From: Aquipseudomonas alcaligenes
GTDB taxonomy: Bacteria; Pseudomonadota; Gammaproteobacteria; Pseudomonadales; Pseudomonadaceae
NCBI RefSeq assembly: GCF_900156545.1
Contig: NZ_FTNW01000006.1
Span: 1-64,000 of the forward strand
DNA length: 64,000 bases
Direction: 5' to 3'
The notes below the pieces were generated by a model. That model made no database searches. It was given only the letters and a program-made list of their open reading frames with translations, and was not told the origin of the DNA. Shown here one piece after another: positions 1 through 7,389 of the stretch. The first letter of the stretch is position 1; each line of letters opens with the position of its first letter. Both the position numbers and the translations under genes were made by a program.

Positions 1-82
1 AAATCGACTGCTATGCGCTTCATTGCCACTCTCCCAGCGAACAGACACCTCGGTCTTATAGAAGAAACGCGGTGCGGGGAGA

Positions 83-159
83 GTCCATTACAGCCTTCAA
101 GCCGCTCGCTTCGCTCACTCGGGACCGGCTAAAGCCGGCCCCTTAACCAAACGTTAGGC
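83..159 (+). repeat. attC site 1, with degenerate left core
   Basis: Positions 96-160 match the third attC (949-1013) with a single difference (C at 105, T at 958) over 65 bases. The site includes the CCGGCT/AGCCGG inner hairpin and the right core GTTAGGC (153-159). The left core expected near 83-91 reads CCATTAC or similar rather than GCCTAAC, so this half looks decayed or replaced. The preceding 82 bases would be the 3' end of a cassette whose start lies outside the window. Two frames are open there, and I could not tell which, if either, is coding. Confidence 0.75.
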
Positions 160-186
160 AGCAAGAGCAATCAGGAAAGTAATCGC

Positions 187-405
187 ATGGAAAGCGCGCA
201 GGCCATCTTCAAAAACGTGCAGCAAATAAGCAGTCAATTAAGTTCATGGCTGCAGCCGTCGCACCGCCTGCAAGGCCATTGCGGTAAAGCAAATGCGGGG
301 TTTGCGGCATCAGTGTTAGGCTCAACTCCGAGCCTAACAATTGTCTCAAGTCGTTCGCTCCGCTCACTTGGACGTCCGCAAGCTACGCTCGCGGCCGCCC
401 CTTAG
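187..405 (+). CDS. Small cassette ORF, 72 aa, doubtful
   Basis: An ATG stands 7 bases after a possible ribosome site AGGAAAG (173-179). The frame runs 72 codons and its last 24 or so codons lie inside the second attC, so the C-terminus (SSRSLRSLGRPQ...) is only translated attC sequence. I recognise no domain, signal peptide or membrane helix. Short ORFs that read into the attC are common in integron cassettes and many are not genes. It fills the 259-base cassette between 154 and 412, which otherwise has no content. An alternative is that this cassette is non-coding or carries a regulatory RNA. Confidence 0.3.
   Translation: MESAQAIFKNVQQISSQLSSWLQPSHRLQGHCGKANAGFAASVLGSTPSLTIVSSRSLRSLGRPQATLAAAP
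315..338. repeat. Inverted core pair at the left edge of attC 2
   Basis: GTTAGGCTC (315-323) and GAGCCTAAC (330-338) form a perfect 9-base inverted repeat around a 6-base loop. The right arm is the left core of attC 2. The left arm is a complete extra GTTAGGC core, so a relic cassette boundary may lie here just before the real attC. Confidence 0.7.
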
Positions 406-418
406 CCAAACGTTAGGC
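332..418 (+). repeat. attC site 2
   Basis: The left core GCCTAAC (332-338) and right core GTTAGGC (412-418) lie 87 bases end to end. The interior is a diverged relative of attC 1 and 3: it keeps the CGTTCGCT/GCTCACT block and the CCAAACGTTAGGC end but has a different central stem. The recombination point should be between G412 and T413. Confidence 0.85.
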
Positions 419-426
419 ACAAGTCA

Positions 427-945
427 ATGCATGCATCTGCCACTAGGAGTAATCCAAGAAAATACCTAGCTCTAGGACTTACTCTAATAGTGCTATCAAT
501 AGTATTTTTAATAATCGCACATGAAGATCCGGCAGCCAAAGACGAACTCAATGAATTCAGGGGAAACGTCTCAAACATCAAAATAATACGCGGGAAATAC
601 GGCATCTCCGGATTTGAACTTTACCTTGAAAACGAGAGTAAAATTTTCAGATTTGAATCACATGGCATTGATACCGAAGAAATTTTTATCAGTTTAAAAA
701 ATACGAATAACGAGAATATCCGTATTCTGGCCCACCCTAATGGCGAACTATCTTGGTTTAGTGGCCTACGGAGATTCCCTATTTACTCTGTAGAAATCCC
801 CAATGGCCCGAGCATCTCATACGAGCAGGTTTCCAAGTCATGGAAAGATATAAATTCTTTATCTGAGAAAATTTCAGCCACAAGCGCAGTATCTGGTTTT
901 CTTTTTGTTTTCTTATTTCTTTACTCCCGCGCAAGGCCTAACTAG
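427..945 (+). CDS. Cassette-encoded membrane protein of unknown function, 172 aa
   Basis: The protein starts 14 bases after the preceding recombination point and its stop codon (943-945) directly follows the GCCTAAC core of the next attC, as in a genuine cassette gene. A hydrophobic helix near residues 13-31 (LALGLTLIVLSIVFLIIA) and another near 153-167 flank a soluble region of about 120 residues rich in Asn, Ile and Glu, so the middle could face the periplasm with both ends inside. I recognise no family. The coding sequence is AT-rich and uses ATA, AAA and AAT freely, unlike every chromosomal gene in the window, which points to recent transfer. No clear ribosome site precedes the ATG, so an upstream promoter or read-through from the array is needed. 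Confidence 0.65.
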   Translation: MHASATRSNPRKYLALGLTLIVLSIVFLIIAHEDPAAKDELNEFRGNVSNIKIIRGKYGISGFELYLENESKIFRFESHGIDTEEIFISLKNTNNENIRILAHPNGELSWFSGLRRFPIYSVEIPNGPSISYEQVSKSWKDINSLSEKISATSAVSGFLFVFLFLYSRARPN

Positions 946-1012
946 TGGTTCAAGCCGTTCGCTTCGCTCACTCGGGACCGGCTAAAGCCGGCCCCTTAAC
1001 CAAACGTTAGGC
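936..1012 (+). repeat. attC site 3
   Basis: The left core GCCTAAC (936-942) and right core GTTAGGC (1006-1012) delimit 77 bases with an inner CCGGCT (978-983)/AGCCGG (986-991) hairpin. The right 65 bases are nearly identical to attC 1, the homogeneity expected of a species-specific chromosomal integron. Confidence 0.9.
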
Positions 1013-1030
1013 ATCACAGGGAGAGTCGGA

Positions 1031-1465
1031 ATGCCGCTATGGCCCAAGCGCAAGAGCCGCCCAGAAGTCGATGAGTACGGTAGGACACAACTCTGGTATC
1101 TAGCGGCAGCTGGTGATATCCCAAGAGTACAGGCGGAGTTATCGAGCGGAATCGATCCGAGTGCAGGAGATGACGCTGGTTACACGCCTCTGCATATAGC
1201 GGTGCAGAACGGTCACCTAGAAACAGTAGTGGCTCTTCTCGCTGCCGGTGCGAATCCTAACGCAACAGATAAATACGGTAACGGCCCGCTGTGGACTGCG
1301 GTCCTCACTACTCGAAACGAGCAATGCAGTATCGCGGAAGCGTTACTGCGCGCCGGGGCATCTGCTAACCATGTAAATATCCATGGGCGCAGCCCTGCCG
1401 CTATGGTTCAAACAATCGGCGGGGAACTGCTGAAGGTTTTTCCCCATGCGAGTGGTAATGCCTAA
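1031..1465 (+). CDS. Ankyrin-repeat protein, terminal integron cassette
   Basis: This is a 144-residue cytoplasmic protein with no signal peptide, made almost entirely of ankyrin repeats. Repeats lie at about residues 16-49 (GRTQLWYLAAAGD), 50-82 (AGYTPLHIAVQNGHLETVV, ALLAAGANPN), 83-118 (YGNGPLWTAV, EALLRAGASAN) and a partial one from 119 (HGRSPAAM). Ankyrin repeats mediate protein binding, and in bacteria small ones are often partner or immunity proteins of toxins. No toxin gene is beside it, so the role is unknown. A good ribosome site, GGGAGAG (1019-1025), precedes the ATG. The stop codon lies within GCCTAAC (1460-1466), the left core of an attC that has no right half. The alternative of an ordinary chromosomal gene is less likely given the preceding attC. 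Confidence 0.8.
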   Translation: MPLWPKRKSRPEVDEYGRTQLWYLAAAGDIPRVQAELSSGIDPSAGDDAGYTPLHIAVQNGHLETVVALLAAGANPNATDKYGNGPLWTAVLTTRNEQCSIAEALLRAGASANHVNIHGRSPAAMVQTIGGELLKVFPHASGNA

Positions 1466-1474
1466 CAAATGCAT

Positions 1475-1487
1475 ATGGACTCTCCCC
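1475..1487. repeat. Inverted copy of a 13-base motif at 76-88
   Basis: ATGGACTCTCCCC here is the exact reverse complement of positions 76-88. One copy sits at the decayed left end of attC 1 and the other just after the truncated terminal attC, so the pair brackets the last cassettes. Its meaning is unknown and chance is possible. Confidence 0.5.
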
Positions 1488-1636
1488 ACAAGCAGTGAGG
1501 AAAGCTTTTTTCGATTCTGTCGTCAGCGCGTTTGCAATCGCATATCCGGCCTTGCATGGGCGGGGGCCTGGGCCATTCTGTAGTTCGCACAGCATGGCCA
1601 GGTTTGCAACGGATGCCGAGCATCCTGGTTACTCAT

Positions 1637-1673
1637 GCCCAATGTAGCCCCGTTGCGGATATCTACATTGGGC
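1637..1673 (-). terminator. Hairpin after the acyl-CoA ligase gene
   Basis: GCCCAATGTAG (1637-1647) and CTACATTGGGC (1663-1673) form a perfect 11-base inverted repeat with a 15-base loop, 12 bases beyond the stop codon of the minus-strand ligase. There is no run of U, so it is either an imperfect terminator or a mRNA-protecting or REP-like hairpin. The stretch 1467-1684 shows no other gene. Confidence 0.5.
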
Positions 1674-1684
1674 AAACACCGGGG

Positions 1685-3340
1685 CTACTGGTGCCACAGC
1701 ACCCCGTCGCGCCGCTCCCCCCACGTACCAAAGTGGGGAGCATAAGCACTCTCCACCGAGGCCCGTTTGATCTTCAGCGTCGGCGTCAGGAAGCCGTTGT
1801 CTACCGCCCAGACCTCGGGCACCAGCACCAGGCCGTTGAGCTGCTCGTGCTTGTCCAATACCTGGTTGGTTTCCTCGAGCAGGCGCTTGAGGCTGCTCTC
1901 GAGCTGCTCACGTGGCTCCTTGCGGCCCGCCTCGGACAGCACGCACAGGGCCAAAGGCTGCGGCAGGCCGTCGCCGACCACACAAACCTGCTCGATATGG
2001 TTGTGCACCGCCAGGCGGTTCTCGATCGGCGCCGGGGCCACGTACTTGCCCTTGCTGGTCTTGAAGATTTCCTTGATCCGTCCGGTCAGGCGCAGGTTGC
2101 CCTCGGCATCCTGCTCGCCCTTGTCGCCGGTACGCAGGAAGCCATCGTCGGTGATCGCTTCGGCGGTCTTGCCCGGCTCCTTGAAGTAGCCCTGCATGGT
2201 CGAGCCGCTGCGCACCAGGACTTCGCCCTCCTCGCTGATGCGCACTTCGACGCCTGGGTTGTTCTGGCCGATCCAGCCCTTCTTGAACTGACCGGGACGG
2301 CAGACATGCGAGTAACCGCAGTTCTCGGTCATGCCGTAGACCTCCTGCAGCTCGAGGCCCAGGCGGCGATACCAGGCCAACAATGCGTCGGGTACGGGGG
2401 CGGCGCCGGACAGCGCGTAGCGCACCGCATCCAGGCCCAGGCCGCGCAGCACCTTGCGGCCGAGCAGGCGGCCGAGCAGCGGGATGGACAGCAGCATGTC
2501 CAGGCGCTTGGCCGGCATCTTGGAATAGACGCCCATCTGGAACTTGGTCCAGATCCTTGGCACGCCGAAGAAGACGGTTGGCCGCGCACGGCGCAAGTCG
2601 GCGAGGAAGGTGTCCAGGCTTTCGGCGAAATACACGGTTAGCCCGCTGTAGAGCGAGTTGAGCTGGACGAACATGCGTTCGGCAACATGACACAGAGGCA
2701 GGTACGAGAGCACGCGGTCATCCTCGCGCACGCCAAACAGCTCGGTGGCATGGGTGGCCGTGAAGCCGAAGTTGCCAAAGTTGTGCATGACCCCCTTCGG
2801 CATGCCGGTTGTGCCGGAGGTGTAGATGATGGTGGCCAGTTGCTCGGCGCTCGGCTTTGGCTTGTCCTGAATCGGTGCGCAGGCCTGCAGATCCTGCCAG
2901 GTACGGTCGTAGCGGCCGTGCGGGTGCAGCGGCAGCGAGACGGTCACCACGCCCTCCGGCACGCCCGGCGCCATGGCGGGCCAGTCATCCAGCTTGCCGA
3001 TGAACGCCACTCGGGCTTCGGCATGCTCCAGTACCTGGCGCACCGATTCGGCAGTGAGGTTGGGATAGAGCGGGACCGAAACATGCCCGGCCATCCAGAT
3101 GGCCAGGTCGGCGACGATCCAGTGGGCGCAGTTCTTGGAGATGATGGCGACCCGGCTGCCCTGCTCCAGCTCCAGGCTGCGCAGCCAACTGGCGGCGCGT
3201 CGGGCCTGCTCACCGACATCGGCCCAGGTCAGCTGTTCCACCTGACCGCCGCCAAGGGGCTGGATCAGGTAGGTCTTGTTCGGATGACGCGACTCATGCT
3301 CGAAGAACATCTCAAGCGGCAAACGGACGGCACTGGCCAC
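1685..3340 (-). CDS. Long-chain acyl-CoA ligase (AMP-binding enzyme)
   Basis: This is a member of the ANL adenylate-forming superfamily, 551 aa. It should activate a fatty acid with ATP to an acyl-AMP and then to acyl-CoA. The P-loop TIIYTSGTTGMPKGVMH, the YGMTEN motif, and the C-terminal TGDKGEQD, GRIKEIFKTSKGKYVAP block (FACL signature) are all visible. The C-terminal lid is complete. I chose the GTG at 3338-3340 because AAGGAGG (3345-3351) precedes it and the residues before it are not conserved-looking. The frame is open further upstream to an ATG at 3382, without a ribosome site. The gene is monocistronic and preceded by a strong 22-base palindrome. The substrate chain length cannot be told from sequence. 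Confidence 0.88.
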   Translation of the reverse strand: MASAVRLPLEMFFEHESRHPNKTYLIQPLGGGQVEQLTWADVGEQARRAASWLRSLELEQGSRVAIISKNCAHWIVADLAIWMAGHVSVPLYPNLTAESVRQVLEHAEARVAFIGKLDDWPAMAPGVPEGVVTVSLPLHPHGRYDRTWQDLQACAPIQDKPKPSAEQLATIIYTSGTTGMPKGVMHNFGNFGFTATHATELFGVREDDRVLSYLPLCHVAERMFVQLNSLYSGLTVYFAESLDTFLADLRRARPTVFFGVPRIWTKFQMGVYSKMPAKRLDMLLSIPLLGRLLGRKVLRGLGLDAVRYALSGAAPVPDALLAWYRRLGLELQEVYGMTENCGYSHVCRPGQFKKGWIGQNNPGVEVRISEEGEVLVRSGSTMQGYFKEPGKTAEAITDDGFLRTGDKGEQDAEGNLRLTGRIKEIFKTSKGKYVAPAPIENRLAVHNHIEQVCVVGDGLPQPLALCVLSEAGRKEPREQLESSLKRLLEETNQVLDKHEQLNGLVLVPEVWAVDNGFLTPTLKIKRASVESAYAPHFGTWGERRDGVLWHQ

Positions 3341-3375
3341 GGGGCCTCCTTGTTTATTGTTTTTGTCACAGGGAG

Positions 3376-3397
3376 CAACCAAGCACTTGCTTGGTTG
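3376..3397. promoter_or_regulatory. Palindromic operator upstream of the acyl-CoA ligase
   Basis: Arms CAACCAAGCA (3376-3385) and TGCTTGGTTG (3388-3397) are perfectly inverted around two bases. The site lies 36 bases before the chosen start codon, where a repressor would block the promoter. Its size and tight symmetry are typical of TetR-family operators, which often control fatty-acid genes. The cognate regulator is not in this window. Confidence 0.6.
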
Positions 3398-3458
3398 ACT
3401 ATTCCATGCGTCAGGAGGTGCGGCAAGTGAATAAATGTTACAGGAGCAGAGAGGCGCT

Positions 3459-3914
3459 CTAGTCCGGGTGATACAGCCCAGTCAGCTGCATCAGGCCAGG
3501 AATTGTGCCCTCGCCTTCCAGTTCGACCAGGCTGGCGGTACGCAGCAACAAGGGTTCCTGCAGGTGCCCGTGCTGGAGGAAACCTGCCAACTGGCCAAGC
3601 AGCGGGTTATGGCTGACCAGCAAGCAGTGACCAGGATAGCCATCGAGGTGGCGGGCGGCCTCGTGCGGCGAATCGTCAGGCGTGACCCAGTCGACGGTTG
3701 TCAGTGGCAGCGCCAGCCCGAGCACTTCGCGAACGATTTCAGCGGTCTGCTGGGCCCGCAGATAAGGGCTTACGAGGATGTGTTGCAGCGGCCGGCCACG
3801 CAGGCGCTCGGCGCTTTTGCGCGCTTCCTTGCGCCCACGTTCGGTCAGTGGCCGCTCTGCATCACTGCGTGCCCGCACTTCGGCTTCGCCGTGGCGCAGC
3901 AGCCAGAGGGTCAC
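3459..3914 (-). CDS. sixA: Phosphohistidine phosphatase SixA
   Basis: This 151-residue protein is of the histidine phosphatase (phosphoglycerate-mutase-like) fold. The N-terminal LWLLRHGEAEV carries the catalytic RHG, and LLVSHNPLLGQL carries the second catalytic His. In E. coli SixA removes phosphate from phosphohistidine proteins such as NPr/ArcB. Here the target is unknown. The GTG start (3912-3914) overlaps the stop of the DUF4389 gene upstream by four bases (GTGA), so the two are translationally coupled. A much longer open frame upstream to 4205 is a shadow over that gene. Confidence 0.87.
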   Translation of the reverse strand: MTLWLLRHGEAEVRARSDAERPLTERGRKEARKSAERLRGRPLQHILVSPYLRAQQTAEIVREVLGLALPLTTVDWVTPDDSPHEAARHLDGYPGHCLLVSHNPLLGQLAGFLQHGHLQEPLLLRTASLVELEGEGTIPGLMQLTGLYHPD

Positions 3915-4258
3915 AGCTTGGGTTCTTCGTCGCGCACCGGGTGCGGCGCCGGCGGAATGCTGTGTGGCTCGTTGTCCTGCGGCGCGCGCGGGGTCGGCCA
4001 GTCGGCGAATGGCCAGGGTTTCTCCTCGGTGTTGAAGGTGCCGAAGCGGCCGATCTGCTGCAAATACTGGCTGAGGCTGTCGCCGAAGCTCTGCAGGGTG
4101 CCGTTGGGCGCGCCGTAGAACAGGCGATAACCCAACTGCAACAGAACCACGCCACCGAGCACGATCTCGGCCAGTTGCCAGACGATGGTGAAGATCACCA
4201 TCCACAGGATGCGCAGCGCGATGGACTCACGCTCCAGTTCCTTGTTTTCGTCAGTCAT
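3911..4258 (-). CDS. DUF4389 family membrane protein
   Basis: A 115-residue protein. A basic/acidic N-terminus is followed by one or two hydrophobic segments around residues 18-45 (ILWMVIFTIVWQLAEIVLGG, VVLLQLGYRLFYG) and a hydrophilic Pro-rich tail of about 60 residues. LFYGAPN and the FGDSLSQYLQQI block match the DUF4389 family as I know it, whose function is undetermined. I chose the ATG at 4256-4258 because GAAGGAGAG precedes it; an ATG eight codons upstream lacks such a site. The gene lies 13 bases after gpsA and is coupled to sixA, so gpsA-DUF4389-sixA form one unit. Confidence 0.8.
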   Translation of the reverse strand: MTDENKELERESIALRILWMVIFTIVWQLAEIVLGGVVLLQLGYRLFYGAPNGTLQSFGDSLSQYLQQIGRFGTFNTEEKPWPFADWPTPRAPQDNEPHSIPPAPHPVRDEEPKL

Positions 4259-4271
4259 GCCGCTCTCCTTC

Positions 4272-5294
4272 TCAGAATCCACTGGGGGAAATGAAGTCCA
4301 CGTCGGTCTTCGGTTCGCCGCGCATCAGCGCCTGGATGACCTGTTCCAGCGTGCGCCCCTCGAACAGGATGGCATGCAAACCGGCGACCAGCGGCATGTA
4401 GACCTGCAATTCCTCCGCCTTGTTCTTCAGCACCTTGAGCGTATTGACGCCCTCGGCCACCTCGCCCAGGCGCGCCACGGCGTCTTCCAGGCTCAGACCT
4501 TCGCCCAGGGCGAAGCCGACCTGGTAGTTGCGGCTCTTCGGCGAAGAACAGGTGACGATCAGGTCGCCCACCCCGGCCAGGCCGAGGAAAGTCATGGGGT
4601 TGGCGCCGAGCTTGACGGCAAAGCGGGTCATTTCCGCCAGCGCACGGGTAATCAGCATGCTCTTGGTGTTCTCGCCCATGCCCAGCGCGGCGGCCATGCC
4701 GGCGATGATGGCGTAGACGTTCTTCAGTGCGCCGCCCAGCTCCACGCCGAAGCTGTCGCGGCTGGCATAGACGCGGAAGGTGCGCCCGTGCAGGGCCGAC
4801 TGCACGCGCTGGCAGAGCTCCTCATCCTCGCTGGCGATCACGCTGGCCGTGAGCGCATGCTCGGCGATTTCGCGGGCCAGGTTGGGGCCGGAGAGCACTC
4901 CGATGCGCGCCTGCGGCGCGACTTCAGCGAGGATCTGGCTCATCAGCTTGAAGCTCTCGGCCTCGATGCCCTTGGTGGTGCTCACCAGCAACTTGCCGGC
5001 AAGGCCTGCGGCCACCGGCTGTAGGGCCTTGCGCAGTGCCGACGAGGGCAGCGCGACAAATACCAGCTCGCAGGCAGCCAGGGTCGCCGGCAGATCGGTG
5101 ACCGGCTCCACGCCCGGTAACAGCTTGATGCCTTTCAGGTAGCGCGGATTTTCGCGCTGGGTCCGCATGAATTCAGCCTGTTCAGGGTCGCGCATCCACT
5201 GCAGCACACGCTGACCATTGGCTGCCAGGAGATTGGCAATGGCGGTGCCGAAACTCCCACCGCCCAGTACTGCAACGGGTTGTTGCTCAGTCAT
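4272..5294 (-). CDS. gpsA: Glycerol-3-phosphate dehydrogenase [NAD(P)+]
   Basis: This enzyme reduces dihydroxyacetone phosphate to sn-glycerol 3-phosphate, the backbone of phospholipids, in the cytosol. It has 340 aa, the usual length. [21 protein letters not shown] is the N-terminal dinucleotide-binding fold. [26 protein letters not shown] and [16 protein letters not shown] cover the catalytic lysine regions. It leads the gpsA-DUF4389-sixA unit and is divergent from the hybrid kinase at 5508. The 213 bases between the two starts should hold both promoters. Confidence 0.96.
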   Translation of the reverse strand: MTEQQPVAVLGGGSFGTAIANLLAANGQRVLQWMRDPEQAEFMRTQRENPRYLKGIKLLPGVEPVTDLPATLAACELVFVALPSSALRKALQPVAAGLAGKLLVSTTKGIEAESFKLMSQILAEVAPQARIGVLSGPNLAREIAEHALTASVIASEDEELCQRVQSALHGRTFRVYASRDSFGVELGGALKNVYAIIAGMAAALGMGENTKSMLITRALAEMTRFAVKLGANPMTFLGLAGVGDLIVTCSSPKSRNYQVGFALGEGLSLEDAVARLGEVAEGVNTLKVLKNKAEELQVYMPLVAGLHAILFEGRTLEQVIQALMRGEPKTDVDFISPSGF

Positions 5295-5507
5295 AGTAAA
5301 TCCAGAAAAGCCATGCAGATGGCAGGTAGCGCATTATCACGGAGCCTCGCCCGACCGACCAGCCCCAGACATTGCTGCGCTGGCAAAGCCTGGCTTCTCG
5401 GTTAACATGCCGCTTTCCGCCAGAGAACAAGGTCGTTCCGTGCGCATGCCACACGCCCAGACTCCTTATGCACAGCCTCTTCACCGCGCACGTGAAGGTG
5501 ATCGGCC

Positions 5508-7379
5508 ATGATTTTCGGACGTCGCTGGGACATCCACACCCGCACCCAGCTGATCAGCGTGGGCCCCGCCCTGTTGCTGACGCTGTTGCTGACCGGGTTC
5601 TTCACCCACTCGCGGCTGCAGGACCTGCGCCAGGAAATCGACCACACCGGCCAGTTGATGGCCAACCAGTTGGCTCCGGCCGCCGTCCATGGCGTCACCA
5701 AGGGGGATACGCAGGCGCTCGAGCACCTGCTGCGTGCGACCCTGCAGGCTCCCAACGTGCGCTTTCTCGAAGTACGCGATCAGCACGAGAACATCCTGGT
5801 CTATGTCGAGCAGCCACGCGCCGACACCACCTCCAGCGTCGACGTATTCCATGCCCCCATTCGCCGTGCTGGCGACACCTACCTGGGCCGTGTCGTGGTG
5901 GGCATGTCCGACGAGACGTTCACCAGCCGGCAGCAGGCCATTCTGCTCAAGGCCACGATGCTGGCCCTGGTCGCCCTGCTGCTGACCTTCTTCCTTGCGC
6001 GCCAGCTGGCGCGGCGCCTGGCCAGACCTCTGAGCGCCATGGGCCGCACCCTCGAGGCGATCAAGGCCGGCGACTATCGTCCCAGTCTGGAGGAGACCGA
6101 CAGCGGCGAGCTGGGCGACCTGGCCCGGCACATCAACAGTCTGGCCATCGAGCTGGAGCGCTCCGGCCGCGAGCAGCGCGAGGCCATGCAGCAGCTGATC
6201 CAGACCCGCGAGGAAGCCGAGCAGGCCAGCCGTGCCAAGTCTGACTTCCTGGCCATGATGAGTCATGAGCTGCGTACCCCCATGAACGGCGTGCTGGGCA
6301 TGCTGCAGCTGCTGGAAACCACCGAGATGACCCAGGAGCAGGCGGAGTACGCCGCATTGGCGACCGAGTCCACCGAGCACCTGCTCAAGGTGATCAACGA
6401 CATCCTCGATTTCTCGCGCATCGAGCGCGGCGCCCTGGAGTTGGAGCGTATCCCCTTCAGCCTGCAGGATCTGCTGCTCGGCTCGATCCAGGTGTTCCAG
6501 CACAGTGCACAACAACGCGGCCTGTATCTGCGCCTGGAAAGCCAACCGGGGCTCGAGGACTTCGAAGTGCGTGGCGATCCGACGCGCATCCGCCAGATTC
6601 TGGTCAACCTGCTGGGCAACGCGCTGAAGTTCACCGAGGAAGGCGGCATCCGTATCGAGACCCGCTGGCAACCACTGGACAACGAGGTGCTGTGGTTCAC
6701 CTGTGCCGTGCGCGACAGCGGTATCGGCATCGCCCCCGAGCGCCTGGAACACATGTTCGATGCCTTCCAGCAAGCCGATACCTCGATCTCGCGACGCTAT
6801 GGCGGCACGGGCCTGGGCCTGTCCATCGCCCGCACCCTGGCCGAACGCATGGGCGGCACCCTGCACGCCAGCAGCGAGGAAGGCGCGGGCTCGGTCTTTA
6901 CCCTGGAAATCCCGCTGCCGTTCAGCCTGCGCAGCGAGCATGTTCAGGCACCGGCGCAGAACGACTCGCAGAGTGGTGGCGATCAGGAAGTCCTGCTGGT
7001 GGAGGACAACCCGGTCAATCAGACCGTTATCGAAGCCATGCTGCGTAGCCTGGGCTACCGCGTGACCCTGGTCAGCGACGGCGCCCAGGCCGTGCAGCGT
7101 TTCGATGCCCGGCGCTTCTCCGCAGTGCTGATGGATTGCCGCCTGCCAGTCATGGATGGTTACGAGGCGACCCGCCAGATACGCCGACACATGCCGCAGA
7201 ATGGCACGCCGATCATTGCACTGACTGCCAATGCCTTGCAGGGTGATCGTGAAGCGTGCCTGCAGGCCGGCATGAACGATTACCTGGCCAAGCCCTTCAA
7301 GCGTGCCGATCTGGAACGGGTATTGCTGCGCTGGCTTGGCAAGCGCAGCCAGGAGCCGGTGGTCGGCAGCGACAACTGA
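5508..7379 (+). CDS. Hybrid sensor histidine kinase (PA1611-like)
   Basis: A 623-residue inner-membrane kinase. A first membrane helix lies near residues 15-33 and a second near 146-165, enclosing a periplasmic sensor of about 110 residues. A HAMP segment follows (about 166-220), then HisKA with phosphorylatable His253 in MMSHELRTPMNG, a HATPase domain (NLLGNALKFTEEGG, GGTGLGLSIARTLAERMGG) and a receiver (VLLVEDNPVNQ) with acceptor Asp543 in VLMDCRLPVMDGYEA. There is no Hpt domain, so a separate Hpt protein must carry the phosphate on. In P. aeruginosa the kinase in this position, PA1611, signals through HptB and binds RetS, affecting the Gac/Rsm switch. By position and architecture this is its likely orthologue, though that is inference. 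Confidence 0.9.
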   Translation: MIFGRRWDIHTRTQLISVGPALLLTLLLTGFFTHSRLQDLRQEIDHTGQLMANQLAPAAVHGVTKGDTQALEHLLRATLQAPNVRFLEVRDQHENILVYVEQPRADTTSSVDVFHAPIRRAGDTYLGRVVVGMSDETFTSRQQAILLKATMLALVALLLTFFLARQLARRLARPLSAMGRTLEAIKAGDYRPSLEETDSGELGDLARHINSLAIELERSGREQREAMQQLIQTREEAEQASRAKSDFLAMMSHELRTPMNGVLGMLQLLETTEMTQEQAEYAALATESTEHLLKVINDILDFSRIERGALELERIPFSLQDLLLGSIQVFQHSAQQRGLYLRLESQPGLEDFEVRGDPTRIRQILVNLLGNALKFTEEGGIRIETRWQPLDNEVLWFTCAVRDSGIGIAPERLEHMFDAFQQADTSISRRYGGTGLGLSIARTLAERMGGTLHASSEEGAGSVFTLEIPLPFSLRSEHVQAPAQNDSQSGGDQEVLLVEDNPVNQTVIEAMLRSLGYRVTLVSDGAQAVQRFDARRFSAVLMDCRLPVMDGYEATRQIRRHMPQNGTPIIALTANALQGDREACLQAGMNDYLAKPFKRADLERVLLRWLGKRSQEPVVGSDN

Positions 7380-7389
7380 CCTGCAGCAA

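Larger units (their letters stand above)
1..1466 (+). mobile_element. Distal part of a chromosomal integron cassette array
   Basis: Short ORFs on the plus strand are each followed by an attC-like site that ends in GTTAGGC (153-159, 412-418, 1006-1012). Two of these sites begin with the inverse core GCCTAAC (332-338, 936-942). This is the gene-attC layout of integron cassettes. In integrons the attC lies 3' of its gene, so the integrase and attI should lie upstream, outside the window. After the last ORF a GCCTAAC (1460-1466) occurs but no partner GTTAGGC follows, so the array appears to end there. Cassette 3 is much more AT-rich than the following chromosome, which fits acquisition by transfer. 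Chromosomal integrons with similar attC sites are known in P. stutzeri, P. mendocina and P. alcaligenes relatives. Confidence 0.85.

Noticed and set aside
1401..1595. A 64-codon minus-strand ORF at the array end
   Set aside because: No ribosome site or domain. It overlaps the ankyrin gene end and the decayed attC.
5481..7190. A 569-codon frame antisense to the hybrid kinase
   Set aside because: Composition artefact. The plus strand encodes all expected kinase motifs.
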